Notes: generated from the sequence alone by a model not told the origin. 64,000 nt of DNA from Aquabacterium parvum (GCF_001447195.1 NZ_LFRI01000045.1:1-64000); one strand, 5' to 3'; shown: positions 26,782 to 35,060, numbered from the stretch's first letter. Made by a program: numbers and translations.

Positions 26782-28521
26782 ATGAGTTTCGACGTGGACA
26801 TCGGCTGGGCCAGCGAACGCGGGCCCCGCACCGACATGGAAGATTTCGCTGCGGTGCGACGCCCGGCCGCTGGCGAAGCCGCCTGGGGCGTCATCGCGGC
26901 CGTGGCCGATGGGGTCTCGCAGGGGGGGCTGGGCAAAGAAGCTGCCCAGACCACCGTGATGGGCCTGCTGCGCGACTGGTACGCCACCCCCGCCACTTGG
27001 GACCCGACCGTCGCCCTTGAGCGCCTGATTTCGTCGCAGAACGCCTGGCTGGTCGACCACAATCGCCGCCGCCAGTCGGTGCGCAGCGACGATCGAACGG
27101 GCGGCGCCGGCATGAGCACGCTCACGGCACTGGTGCTGCGCGCCCATGGCTACACCCTGGCCCACGTGGGCGACACCCGCGCCTGGCTGATCCGCCATGG
27201 CGAGTGCACCTTGCTCACGCAGGACCACACCCTGGGGCAATTGACCTTTCAGAATGGCCTGACGCGTGCCATCGGCCTCGACGAGTCCGTGAAGGTGGAT
27301 TACTTCAGCGGCGACCTGCAGGTGCACGATGTCTTCGTGCTCACCAGCGATGGTGTGCATGGCGTGCTCTCAGCCCGGCAGATCCAGCAGTTTGCCCAGC
27401 AAGGCAGCCCGCAGGAGGCCGCCGATGCGATGGTGGCCAAGGCACTGGCCTCGGGCGGGCGCGACAACGCCACCGCGCTCGTGATCCGCGTCACGGGGCT
27501 CGATGCCGCCACCCTGGAAGACCACACCCGACGCAGCCATCAACTGCCGGTGCCTCAGCGCCTGAAAGACGGCGAGGTGATCGACGGCATGCAGGTCGAG
27601 GCCCTGGTGTTCAACAACGGCGTGCACCGTGTCTACCGCGTCAAGCACCTGGCCAGCGGCCGCGTGCAGGCCCTCAAGACCTTGCACGAAGCGCGCGCCA
27701 GCGACCCCGAAGAGCGCCAGATGCTGGCCCACGAGGCCTGGCTGGGCGCGCGGGTGTCCGAGCGCGAAGCGCGCGGCTTCCTGCACGTGGTCGAGCCCGA
27801 GCAGCCCACCTTCTTCTACACGCTCTCCGATTGGCTGGCGGGGCAAACGCTCGGCCACATGCTCAACCAGGGGCAGCGATTCCCGGTGCACGAAATCGTG
27901 TCGGGCATCACCTCATTGGTGCGCACCCTCGGGCGCTTGCACCAGCATGGCGTCATTCACCGGGACATCAAGCCCGACAACCTGCACCTGGGTGACGATG
28001 GTCAGTGGCGCATCCTCGATTTGGGTGTGGCCTTGTCCGGCAAAGAGCCTGAGTCCCTGCGCGTGCTGCACGCGGGCACCCCCAGCTACATGAACCCCGA
28101 GCAGTGGGGGGACGACCCAGCGCTGGCCCGCGCCACCTTCCAGTCCGACCTCTACGCGCTGGGCGTGTCGCTCTACGTGTGGCTGACGGGTCGGCTGCCC
28201 CATGGCGAGATCGAACCCTACCAGACGGCCCGCTTCCGACGCGACCCGGTGCCGCCCTCGCGCCTGAGACCTGACGTGCCCATCTGGTTGGACCACATTG
28301 TCCTCAAGGCCGTGGCACGCGATCACAAGCAGCGCTTCGAGACCGCTGAAGAAATGCTGCTGGCCCTGGAGAGGGGTGCGTCCAGGCCCTTGAGTGCGCC
28401 GCCCGTTTCGCCACTGCTTCAGCGCGATCCTGCCGCGGTTTGGAAGATCGCGTTGGGTGTGTCGGTGTTGTTCAACGTGTTACTGGCTTACTGGCTGGCC
28501 TTCCTGCCCAGCGGCCGCTGA
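26782..28521 (+). CDS. PP2C-type protein phosphatase / Ser-Thr protein kinase fusion with C-terminal membrane anchor
   Basis: A 579-residue bifunctional protein. Residues about 1-235 are a PP2C phosphatase with RTDMEDF, VADGVSQGG (metal Asp near 43), HVGDTRAW, LTSDGVHG and RDNATALV. From about 265 to 530 is a Hanks-type kinase with Lys299 (ALK), HRDIKPDN with catalytic Asp395, and D413-L-G in place of DFG. The glycine-rich loop is poor, and MNPEQW stands where APE is usual. A single membrane helix (about 553-575) anchors it with the enzyme in the cytoplasm. It lies divergent to the NasC-like operon and convergent to the nitrate transporter, so it sits inside the nitrate locus. Its partner protein is unknown; YbiB, NasA or the transporter are candidates by position only. 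Confidence 0.93.
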   Translation: MSFDVDIGWASERGPRTDMEDFAAVRRPAAGEAAWGVIAAVADGVSQGGLGKEAAQTTVMGLLRDWYATPATWDPTVALERLISSQNAWLVDHNRRRQSVRSDDRTGGAGMSTLTALVLRAHGYTLAHVGDTRAWLIRHGECTLLTQDHTLGQLTFQNGLTRAIGLDESVKVDYFSGDLQVHDVFVLTSDGVHGVLSARQIQQFAQQGSPQEAADAMVAKALASGGRDNATALVIRVTGLDAATLEDHTRRSHQLPVPQRLKDGEVIDGMQVEALVFNNGVHRVYRVKHLASGRVQALKTLHEARASDPEERQMLAHEAWLGARVSEREARGFLHVVEPEQPTFFYTLSDWLAGQTLGHMLNQGQRFPVHEIVSGITSLVRTLGRLHQHGVIHRDIKPDNLHLGDDGQWRILDLGVALSGKEPESLRVLHAGTPSYMNPEQWGDDPALARATFQSDLYALGVSLYVWLTGRLPHGEIEPYQTARFRRDPVPPSRLRPDVPIWLDHIVLKAVARDHKQRFETAEEMLLALERGASRPLSAPPVSPLLQRDPAAVWKIALGVSVLFNVLLAYWLAFLPSGR

Positions 28522-28565
28522 GGCGTTGGGCAGCACACGATGCAAGGCGCGCCCACAAACGACAA

Positions 28566-28592
28566 ACCCCGCAGGCGGTGGCCTCGCGGGGT
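28566..28592. terminator. Hairpin between the convergent kinase and nitrate transporter genes
   Basis: ACCCCGCAGGC-ggtg-GCCTcGCGGGGT is a stem of 11 pairs with one bulge, about 45 bases after the kinase stop. On the minus strand it is followed by TTTGTCGTTTG, so it can end transcripts of the transporter gene best. It may act in both directions. Confidence 0.55.
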
Positions 28593-28684
28593 GTCCGACG
28601 ACAGAAACGGATCAACTGCTTTCGGCGATCGGAAGCGGGCCTCGTGAGCCCGCCCCCGTCGTGACGGTGGCCTCGGGGTGAGGT

Positions 28685-29941
28685 TCAGCGGCTGGAGCTT
28701 GCGGTCTGATTGAACGCGGCCGAAGTGCCACCGGAAGTGCGGGCGCGCCCGCCTTTTTCTGCCCAGGTGCGCGTCCAGCGGATCTGCATGACGCGCATCA
28801 TGGCCAGCACGGCCACGCCGAGGACGGCGAAGGCCAGGAAACCGTAGAAATAGGTGCCCAGGTGCTGCTTGGACAGGCCCATGGCATTGGGGATGAAGCC
28901 GCCGCCCAGCGCGCCGAGTTCGCCGATCATGGATCCGGCCACCGCCGTGGTCAGCGGCCAGCGCAGGGGCACCAATTGGAAGAGGGCGCCATTGCCTGCA
29001 CCCAGGGAGGCAAAGCACAGCATGAACAGCAAGGTGGTCAAGACCAGGCTCTGACCCATCAGGCCGCAGATCACCAGCGTGACGATCACCATCGAAAGCA
29101 CCGCGGTGAGCGTGTTGATGCCGCCCCAACGGTCGGACAGCCAACCGCCCAGCACGCGGGTGGCCGATCCCATCAGCGTGGCCAGCATGGTGAGCTGACC
29201 CGCTTCGATCTTGGTGACCTTGAACTGATCGTAGAAGTAGGTGGGCAGGAAGTTGGCCAGGCCGATGAAGCCGCCGAAGGTGATCACGTAGATCAGGCTG
29301 AAGGCCCAGCCGTCCTTTTCGTACAGGCAGGCGGTGTGTTCGCGGAAGGTTTGTTCTTCGCGATCAGGTGGCTCTTTGGCGCAGATCGCCATCACGATCA
29401 TGGGCACCAGCATGGTGAACGCAGCCAGGCCGTAAACCGCCTGCCAGCCAAACTTCGTGGCCAGTGGTGGGGCAAACAGAACGGCCAGCACGGTGCCGCT
29501 GTTGCCAGCGCCCGCGATGCCCATTGCCAAGCCCTTGTACTTGGGCGGGAACCAGCCTGAGCCCAGCGACAGTGCGATGCCGAAGCTGCCGCCGGCGATG
29601 CCCAGCAGCACGCCCATGGCCAGCACCTCGTTGTGCGTGTCGACGAAGAAGTAGCCAAACGCCAGGGCCAGCACGATCAACCCCATCTCGACCATCGCGG
29701 CGCTCTTGCGCCCGATGTACTGCGCCAGCAGGCCGAGGGGGAAGCGCATCAGCGCGCCGGCCAGGATGGGCACCGAGATCATGAAACCCTTCTCGGCCGC
29801 GCTCAAGTTGAACGTCTCGCTGATGAAGGGGGCCATGGCGCCGTTGAGCACCCAGATGGCGAAGGTGAAATCGAAATAGAGGAATGAAGCGAGCAGGGTC
29901 GGCATGTGCCCCGATCGCATGAAGGCTTTGTGGTCAGACAT
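28685..29941 (-). CDS. Nitrate/nitrite transporter, NarK/NasA family (MFS)
   Basis: A 418-residue major facilitator with twelve membrane segments. It carries the nitrate-signature-like regions GLLLGIAGGSFGIALSLGS-type (about 105-125) and GNSGTVLAVLFAPPLA, and a second repeat with GSATRVLGGWLSDRWGG. It imports nitrate for the cytoplasmic reductase. I use the ATG at 29941, which has GAGG six bases upstream; an extension to 29968 is possible. A near-perfect sigma-54 promoter lies about 60 bases upstream. Confidence 0.92.
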   Translation of the reverse strand: MSDHKAFMRSGHMPTLLASFLYFDFTFAIWVLNGAMAPFISETFNLSAAEKGFMISVPILAGALMRFPLGLLAQYIGRKSAAMVEMGLIVLALAFGYFFVDTHNEVLAMGVLLGIAGGSFGIALSLGSGWFPPKYKGLAMGIAGAGNSGTVLAVLFAPPLATKFGWQAVYGLAAFTMLVPMIVMAICAKEPPDREEQTFREHTACLYEKDGWAFSLIYVITFGGFIGLANFLPTYFYDQFKVTKIEAGQLTMLATLMGSATRVLGGWLSDRWGGINTLTAVLSMVIVTLVICGLMGQSLVLTTLLFMLCFASLGAGNGALFQLVPLRWPLTTAVAGSMIGELGALGGGFIPNAMGLSKQHLGTYFYGFLAFAVLGVAVLAMMRVMQIRWTRTWAEKGGRARTSGGTSAAFNQTASSSR

Positions 29942-30000
29942 GGTTACCTCAGCGGTTACGTGCACCATCGTGGGTGACGCTTGTGTTTGTGCGGTACGGC

Positions 30001-30018
30001 ATGCAATTCGGGTGCCAG
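30001..30018 (-). promoter_or_regulatory. Sigma-54 (-24/-12) promoter for the nitrate transporter gene
   Basis: On the minus strand TGGCAC-CCGAA-TTGCA fits the sigma-54 consensus TGGCAC-N5-TTGCW exactly. The start would be near 29991, about 50 bases before the ATG at 29941. No NtrC dyad as clean as the one at 26720 is seen, only half-sites such as GTGCAC at 29960-29965. Confidence 0.75.
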
Positions 30019-30087
30019 CTTGGTGCGCACGCTTGAGGGGCGTTTCGGATCAAGCACAATGTCGACCGACGTCACAGGAGCACACCC

Positions 30088-30657
30088 ATGAGCATCAAGT
30101 CCGACCGCTGGATCCGCCGCATGGCCGAAGAGCACGGCATGATCGAACCGTTCGAACCGGGCCAGGTTCGCTACGCCGCCGATGGTCACAAGATCGTCAG
30201 CTATGGCACGAGCAGCTACGGCTACGACATCCGCTGCGCGCCGGAATTCAAGGTCTTCACCAACATCCACAGCACGGTGGTTGACCCCAAGAACTTCGAT
30301 GAAAAGAGCTTCGTCGACATCGAGAGCGACGTCTGCATCATCCCGCCCAACAGCTTCGCGCTGGCGCGCACCGTCGAGTACTTCCGCATCCCGCGCAACG
30401 TGCTGACCATCTGCCTGGGCAAGAGCACTTACGCGCGCTGCGGCATCATCGTCAATGTCACGCCGTTCGAGCCGGAGTGGGAGGGCTACGTGACCCTCGA
30501 GTTCAGCAACACCACGCCGCTGCCGGCCAAGATCTACGCAGGCGAGGGTTGCGCGCAGGTGCTGTTCTTCGAAAGCGACGAGGTCTGCGAAACCAGCTAC
30601 AAAGACCGCGGCGGCAAGTACCAGGGCCAGCGTGGCGTGACCTTGCCCAAGACCTGA
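30088..30657 (+). CDS. dcd: dCTP deaminase
   Basis: A 189-residue enzyme converting dCTP to dUTP plus ammonia, the first step to dTTP in most proteobacteria. The family motifs are clear: SSYGYDIR near 44-51, GKSTYARCG near 111, and [13 protein letters not shown] near 130-142, whose glutamate is the catalytic residue. It forms a homotrimer in known members. An AGGAG ribosome-binding site is nine bases upstream. It is divergent from the nitrate transporter and followed by a candidate structured RNA. Confidence 0.97.
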   Translation: MSIKSDRWIRRMAEEHGMIEPFEPGQVRYAADGHKIVSYGTSSYGYDIRCAPEFKVFTNIHSTVVDPKNFDEKSFVDIESDVCIIPPNSFALARTVEYFRIPRNVLTICLGKSTYARCGIIVNVTPFEPEWEGYVTLEFSNTTPLPAKIYAGEGCAQVLFFESDEVCETSYKDRGGKYQGQRGVTLPKT

Positions 30658-30740
30658 TGGGAACGCGACGGGAGCGTGATTTTCGTCACGTGAAAAGGCC
30701 TGGGCTGCGGGCATCCACAATGCACAGGTTTCATTACGCT

Positions 30741-30750
30741 CCGTTACAAT
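30741..30750 (+). promoter_or_regulatory. -10 element of a candidate RNA gene
   Basis: TACAAT at 30745-30750 is a close match to the -10 hexamer TATAAT. It lies 5-7 bases before the predicted RNA 5' end at about 30755-30757. The -35 at the proper distance is poor, so strength is uncertain. Confidence 0.45.
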
Positions 30751-30754
30751 GAGG

Positions 30755-30930
30755 GCAGACACGAGGCGCCTGCTGCAAACTGGTGGTCGCCCGACTGCGA
30801 ACAATGGCGAGCCCCTTTGCTGGGGCGTGCCCGATAAACGGCAGAGAGTGACCCCGTCTGGTCTGCGCAAGCACCAAGGTGCCTGCGCCCGATCCGTGGG
30901 AGGGGGTGTGGCGGTGCCCGTGTCTGAAGT
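30755..30930 (+). ncRNA. Structured non-coding RNA candidate, possibly 6S RNA
   Basis: The 300-base dcd-DUF1801 gap holds two long matching arms. CAGACACG at 30756-30763 pairs with CGTGTCTG at 30919-30926, and GGCGCC at 30765-30770 pairs with GGTGCC at 30913-30918. This gives 14 pairs with one bulged A. Within are GCCCC-tttgct-GGGGC and a GCGCA...TGCGC hairpin with an ACCAAGG loop that recalls the small 3' hairpin of 6S RNA. Length (about 175 nt), a good -10 just before it and a closing stem around a large inner region fit 6S RNA (ssrS), which holds sigma-70 RNA polymerase in stationary phase. I could not match the conserved central bubble, so a cis-acting leader of the next gene remains possible. 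Confidence 0.55.
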
Positions 30931-30957
30931 TGCACCCCTACCTGGCCCCCGACCTCC

Positions 30958-31377
30958 ATGCGCAGACCCCTTCAATCACCTGCACTGGTCAACGCGTTCT
31001 ACGACAGCCTGCGGCCCGAGCAGCGCGAGACCGCCCAGATCATGCACCGCGCCATCCTGGCCGCTGCGCCTCATCTTCGCCCCGAGGTCAAATGGGGCAA
31101 TCTGTGTTTCATGAACGAGCACGACAACGTGCTGGCTCTCGTCTTGTTCAAGGCCAATGCCCACCTGCAGGTCTTCAACGGTGTCATGCTGCTGAGCGAG
31201 TTCCCTGAGCTGGAAGGCGCGGGCAAGGGCATGCGCCACGTGAAGTTTCGCTATCGCCAACCCGTCAACGAACAACTCATCCGCGAACTGACGCTGGGCA
31301 GCCTTCAGGCGCTGGCGGTTCAGCAAGCCCGCCATGCGCGCTCGGCGAGCCGCTGGGGCTCCGAGCGCCCGCAGTGA
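30958..31377 (+). CDS. DUF1801 domain protein
   Basis: A 139-residue protein of the YdhG/DUF1801 type (ferritin-unlike, iron chaperone-like fold). It has the typical core LRPEVKWGNLCFM near 41-53 and MRHVKFR near 90. Family function is not established; some members are called iron chaperones (frataxin-like) or simply YdhG. A start at 30958 follows the candidate RNA by about 28 bases. No clear ribosome-binding site is visible, so the start may lie a few codons downstream. Confidence 0.7.
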   Translation: MRRPLQSPALVNAFYDSLRPEQRETAQIMHRAILAAAPHLRPEVKWGNLCFMNEHDNVLALVLFKANAHLQVFNGVMLLSEFPELEGAGKGMRHVKFRYRQPVNEQLIRELTLGSLQALAVQQARHARSASRWGSERPQ

Positions 31378-31415
31378 CCCTTCAGTTGGTCGGGCTGCCT
31401 GCCGATTGTTAGCAT

Positions 31416-32282
31416 GTGACAACCATGCACTTGATCAACGCCGACCTGCACTGCCACTCCAACGTCTCCGACGGCACCCTGACCCCGGAGGCGGTGGCCG
31501 AGCGCGCCGCTGCCAACGGGGTGGCGCTGTGGTCACTCACCGATCACGATGAGGTCGGTGGTCAGCACCGTGCACACGCTGCTGCGGCGAGTCTGGGCAT
31601 GGCTTACCTGCCTGGCGCAGAGATCTCGGTGACATTCGCCGGCAAGACGGTGCACATCGTCGGGCTGGGGTTCGATCCCGATGACCCGCATCTGCTGCAG
31701 GGCCTGGCTGACACACGCAATGGCCGTGAGCGCCGCGCTCGCGACATCGGGGCCGAGTTGGCCAAAGTCGGCATCCCGGACGCCTTCGAAGGTGCGCTGA
31801 AGTTTGTCGGCAACCCTGACTTGATCTCTCGCACGCATTTCGCTCGCTACATCGTCGAAATCGGCGTTTGCGCCGATCCCCACGACGTGTTTCGCCGCTA
31901 CCTTGCCGAAGGCAAACCCGGGTTCGTGCCGCACAGCTGGGCGCGTCTGAGCGACGCCGTGCGCTGGATCACCGGAGCTGGGGGTGTGGCCGTCATCGCG
32001 CACCCCGGGCGATACGACTTCACGCCGAACGAAGAGTTCGCCCTGTTCAGCGAGTTCAAAGCTCACGGTGGACGTGGTGTCGAGGTCGTCACCGGCAGCC
32101 ACACGGTGGCCGAGTACGCGCGTTACGCCGACATGGCCATCGAGTTCGATTTGCTGGCTTCACGTGGCTCCGACTTCCACGACCCTTCCGAGAGCCACAC
32201 CGACTTGGGTGCGCTGCCAGACTTGCCAGGCAAGGTCACGCCTGTCTGGGCTGCGTTGCAGGATCGCATCCTTCGGCCTTGA
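31416..32282 (+). CDS. rnm: PHP-domain 3',5'-nucleoside bisphosphate phosphatase / 5'-3' exoribonuclease (RNase AM, YciV)
   Basis: A 288-residue PHP-family metal phosphoesterase. Metal ligands are visible in DLHCHSNVSDGT (residues 10-21), LTDHDEVGG near 42, AHPGRYD near 195 and RGSDFHDP near 252. In E. coli YciV (TrpH, RNase AM) removes 3',5'-nucleoside bisphosphates and trims rRNA 5' ends. The next gene, yciO, is also its neighbour in E. coli, which supports orthology. The ATG at 31416 gives the usual short N-terminus; a second ATG is three codons later. Confidence 0.9.
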   Translation: MTTMHLINADLHCHSNVSDGTLTPEAVAERAAANGVALWSLTDHDEVGGQHRAHAAAASLGMAYLPGAEISVTFAGKTVHIVGLGFDPDDPHLLQGLADTRNGRERRARDIGAELAKVGIPDAFEGALKFVGNPDLISRTHFARYIVEIGVCADPHDVFRRYLAEGKPGFVPHSWARLSDAVRWITGAGGVAVIAHPGRYDFTPNEEFALFSEFKAHGGRGVEVVTGSHTVAEYARYADMAIEFDLLASRGSDFHDPSESHTDLGALPDLPGKVTPVWAALQDRILRP

Positions 32283-32313
32283 GGCCAGGCCTCGTGGGTC
32301 CGCTGGGGCTGCT

Positions 32314-32343
32314 TTGACATTCGACGGTGCGGCATTCGAGATA
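32314..32343 (+). promoter_or_regulatory. Candidate promoter for yciO with little or no leader
   Basis: TTGACA at 32314-32319 is an exact -35 hexamer. A weak -10, GAGATA at 32338-32343, follows after 18 bases. The start would fall about 5 bases before the ATG at 32354, so the mRNA may be nearly leaderless. Confidence 0.35.
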
Positions 32344-32353
32344 GGCTCGGGCC

Positions 32354-32983
32354 ATGGCCCAACTTTTTGAAGTTCACCCGGAACACCCCCAGCCTCGATT
32401 GCTCAAGCAGGCGGCAGCGTTCCTGCACCAGGGCGGCGTGGTCGCGGTGCCCACCGATTCCAGCTATGCCCTGGTTTGCCACCTCGACGACAAGTCCGCG
32501 GTGGATCAGCTGCGGCGCATCCGTGGCGTTGACGAGCGCCATCACCTGACGCTGTTGTGCCGAGACCTCTCCGAGCTGGCCAGCTACGCGCGGGTCGACA
32601 ACCAGCAATACCGGCTGCTCAAGCTGGCCACGCCAGGGCCATACACCTTCATCCTGGAGGCCACGAAAGAGGTGCCCAGGCGGGTGTCGCACCCCTCGCG
32701 GCGCACGATCGGGCTGAGGGTGCCAGACCACCGCGTCACGCAGTCGCTGCTGACCGAAATGGGCCAACCGCTGCTGGCCACCACCCTGATCCTGCCCGAT
32801 GAGGTCGAGCCTCTCAACGATGCACAACTCATCCGCGAGGCCCTGCAAAAGCGCATTCAGGCGGTTGTGGATGCTGGGGCGTGTCCCATGGCGCCCACCA
32901 CCGTCATCGACCTGAGCCAGGGTGGCGCGCAGGTGTTGCGTCAAGGGCGCGGGGAGCTCTCTCGGCTGGGCTTGAGCGACTGA
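32354..32983 (+). CDS. yciO: YciO, Sua5/YrdC-family protein
   Basis: A 209-residue protein of the YrdC-like threonylcarbamoyl-AMP synthase superfamily, YciO branch. It has GGVVAVPTDSSYAL near 28-41 and the KPGPYTFIL-like segment ATPGPYTFILEATKEVPRR near 95-113. It also has RRTIGLRVPDHRVTQSLL near 120. YciO itself is not the essential tRNA t6A enzyme TsaC; the biological role is less clear. It follows rnm after 71 bases. Its last 43 bases overlap the end of the convergent glutaredoxin-like gene. Confidence 0.9.
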   Translation: MAQLFEVHPEHPQPRLLKQAAAFLHQGGVVAVPTDSSYALVCHLDDKSAVDQLRRIRGVDERHHLTLLCRDLSELASYARVDNQQYRLLKLATPGPYTFILEATKEVPRRVSHPSRRTIGLRVPDHRVTQSLLTEMGQPLLATTLILPDEVEPLNDAQLIREALQKRIQAVVDAGACPMAPTTVIDLSQGGAQVLRQGRGELSRLGLSD

Positions 32984-33375
32984 GGCGGATCGCCCTTGTC
33001 CTGTGCAGCCAGGGCCTCGGCCAGCCAGGGGGCATGAAAACCCAGGTGCCAGAGTTCTCCGGCGCGCACCAGCGGCACGCCCGGCGCGCCTTGTTCGACG
33101 TAGGTCTTCTGGCAAGCGGCATCGGTTTCAACGTTGCATTCCCGCCAGCGCACTTCGTGCTGATTCAGCCATGCGATGGCTTTCGCGCAGTAAGGGCACG
33201 TCGAGGTCGTGTAGAGCGTGATGTCCACCCGCTGGCTGTGCTCCCGCACGGCCGCAGCAGATCGGGATGCCTGCCAGCTGTCGAGCCCTCGAGCGCCGCC
33301 CCAGAAAACGGCCACCAGCGCCATCAGTCCCAGCAGGGATTTCAGGGTGGGGCGTCCTGCTGAGGGCGGGGTCAT
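32941..33375 (-). CDS. Membrane-anchored glutaredoxin-like protein
   Basis: A 144-residue protein with an N-terminal membrane segment or uncleaved signal (about 13-30), then a glutaredoxin/NrdH fold with Cys60-Pro-Tyr-Cys63 and the cis-proline region GVPLVR near 99. The catalytic pair and fold should face the periplasm if the signal anchor has the usual topology. No partner is evident. A polar tail (about 125-144) lies after the fold and is encoded in the convergent overlap with yciO. Confidence 0.8.
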   Translation of the reverse strand: MTPPSAGRPTLKSLLGLMALVAVFWGGARGLDSWQASRSAAAVREHSQRVDITLYTTSTCPYCAKAIAWLNQHEVRWRECNVETDAACQKTYVEQGAPGVPLVRAGELWHLGFHAPWLAEALAAQDKGDPPQSLKPSRESSPRP

Positions 33376-33406
33376 GCTGTGTGTGCCCAGTTCGTGCCGA
33401 CCCGTG

Positions 33407-34057
33407 TCAGCCCTTGGGAGCTTGCTGGTCGGTCGCTGCGGGCGCCTTCTGGCCGAGTTTGCTTTCCTGGCCGGCCAGCAGCTTGCGGATGTTTGCCTCG
33501 TGGCGCCAGATCAGCAGCGCGCTCATGACGACGGTGCCAAACGTGGCGGGCCCGACACCCCAGCCCCAGGCCTGGATGACGGGCGCAGCCAGCGAGGCCG
33601 TGAGCGCCGCCAGCGACGAGTAGCGAAAGACGATGGCCATGGTGAGCCAGACCAGCAGCACCAAGCCGCCCAGCGCAGGCGCGAAGCCCAGCAGCACGCC
33701 GGCTGCCGTCGCCACACCTTTGCCACCTTCGAACTTGAAGAAGATGGGCCACAGGTGCCCGATGAATGCGCCCAGACCCACCGCCGTGACCACCAGCTCG
33801 GGCAGCCCGAGTTGCCAGGCCACCACCACCGGCACGTAGCCCTTGAGTGCATCGAACAGCAGGGTCAAGATGGCTGCTGCTTTGTTGCCAGAACGCAGCA
33901 CATTGGTGGCGCCCGGGTTGCCGGACCCGTAACTGCGGGGGTCGGCCAGGCCGAACACCCGGCTGACGATGACGGCGAAGGACAGCGAGCCAATGAAATA
34001 CGCAACGACGGCACCCAGGCCGGCGATCGTCAAGGGGTCTAGGGCGGACAGGTTCAT
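33407..34057 (-). CDS. plsY: Glycerol-3-phosphate acyltransferase PlsY
   Basis: A 216-residue inner-membrane enzyme that transfers acyl groups from acyl-phosphate to glycerol-3-phosphate, the first step of phospholipid synthesis. It has about five membrane segments. The three family motifs are present: GSGNPGATNVLR near 40, DALKGYVPV near 64 and FEGGKGVATAAG near 105. The ATG at 34057 starts a normal-length protein, whereas the open frame to 34213 is proline- and serine-rich non-family sequence. It is divergent from the next gene. Confidence 0.95.
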   Translation of the reverse strand: MNLSALDPLTIAGLGAVVAYFIGSLSFAVIVSRVFGLADPRSYGSGNPGATNVLRSGNKAAAILTLLFDALKGYVPVVVAWQLGLPELVVTAVGLGAFIGHLWPIFFKFEGGKGVATAAGVLLGFAPALGGLVLLVWLTMAIVFRYSSLAALTASLAAPVIQAWGWGVGPATFGTVVMSALLIWRHEANIRKLLAGQESKLGQKAPAATDQQAPKG

Positions 34058-34234
34058 GCGCGGTGACCGGGAATGCGATGGGGAGCGGGGAGAAGAGGGC
34101 GCCAGTGTAGTGGAGCCCTGGGGCGCCGCTGCGTCAGGCGGCGCTCGCTCGGGGGAGCTCAGGGGGTTTGTCCCATCATCCGTGGCTCTCAGGCGTGCAG
34201 ACAATCGCCGCAACCCGAAGCCCTCAACCCGTCC

Positions 34235-34966
34235 ATGATTTCCTACAGCCGTCCTCAGTTCTGGCAGCGAACCTGGTTCACGCTCTTGTGCATGGGCGTT
34301 GCCGTGGCCGCTGTTGTGGCCTGGTGGGTCTGGCAGGGGCGTTCGGCCGCTGCGGCCGGGGGAGACGCTGCGACCCTGGCGCGTGGCGCTTCAGGCGTGC
34401 CCGAGGCGGCGGCCAGAGCCGGGCTGCAAGAGCCCACGTTGCTCTCTGACGGGCGCCCGGAAGACTTTTCTGCACAGGAATGGGCGGCCCTCAAGGACGC
34501 GATGAAGCAGTCGTCGCATCCCGAAGCCGAACTCAAGCGCGTGGTGGCCTACCTGCGTTTTCAAAAGCGCTTCGACCAGTGGCAGGGGCTGCGTGACTCC
34601 GCCGATGTCGGCTTGCGCCGGCAGGTGGCGGCCTCGCTGGTCGAGCAGGTGCCGGAACGCCTCAAAGAGGGCGAGGTGACCATGGGCGAGGCGCAATTGC
34701 TGCTCAGCGCTTTGTGGTCCGACCTGGAGCCCGACGAGGCGCGCCGACGTCAGCGCATCGACGAGGGCATCAAGATCCTGCAGGCGGCTGCGCCACAACC
34801 CGATGCCGACCAGGCCCGGCGCGAGGCCGATCGCCTGAGCGAGTACAAGCGCCGGGAGTCGGCCATCGTGCTGGAGTACCAGTCAAGGCCCGAGACTCAA
34901 CGCGACCCTGCTTGGCTGGAAGCCCAACTCGACGACGCCCGCCGCGCGGTTTACGGCGGCAACTGA
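34235..34966 (+). CDS. Inner-membrane-anchored helical protein, possibly lipase-chaperone/PlcR-like
   Basis: A 243-residue protein. One membrane helix (about 13-33) is followed by a helical, charged periplasmic part. The stretch near 75-160 (RFQKRFDQWQGL-type residues, RRQVAASLVEQVPERLKEGEVT) recalls the helical repeats of lipase foldases and of phospholipase C accessory protein PlcR. I recognise this resemblance only loosely, and no lipase gene adjoins it. The ATG at 34235 is chosen because the 5' extension to 34073 is arginine-rich and unlike a protein N-terminus. Confidence 0.55.
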   Translation: MISYSRPQFWQRTWFTLLCMGVAVAAVVAWWVWQGRSAAAAGGDAATLARGASGVPEAAARAGLQEPTLLSDGRPEDFSAQEWAALKDAMKQSSHPEAELKRVVAYLRFQKRFDQWQGLRDSADVGLRRQVAASLVEQVPERLKEGEVTMGEAQLLLSALWSDLEPDEARRRQRIDEGIKILQAAAPQPDADQARREADRLSEYKRRESAIVLEYQSRPETQRDPAWLEAQLDDARRAVYGGN

Positions 34967-35045
34967 GCCCTGCTGGTTCGCTTGCTCGCTGAGCGTTGCG
35001 CGGACGCGCCGCTGGGTAGGCGCCATGTCCTGCCCTCGTGCTCGA

Positions 35046-35051
35046 TAGAAT
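35046..35051 (+). promoter_or_regulatory. -10 element (TAGAAT) just before the AI-2E permease gene
   Basis: TAGAAT lies ten bases before the ATG at 35061 and no ribosome-binding site is visible between them. Transcription from it would give an almost leaderless message. The -35 region is weak. Confidence 0.3.
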
Positions 35052-35060
35052 GCGTGCCTG

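Noticed and set aside
30749-31114. Small open frame across the candidate RNA and the DUF1801 start
   Set aside because: It overlaps the DUF1801 gene in another frame, lacks a ribosome-binding site and its region has RNA pairing instead.
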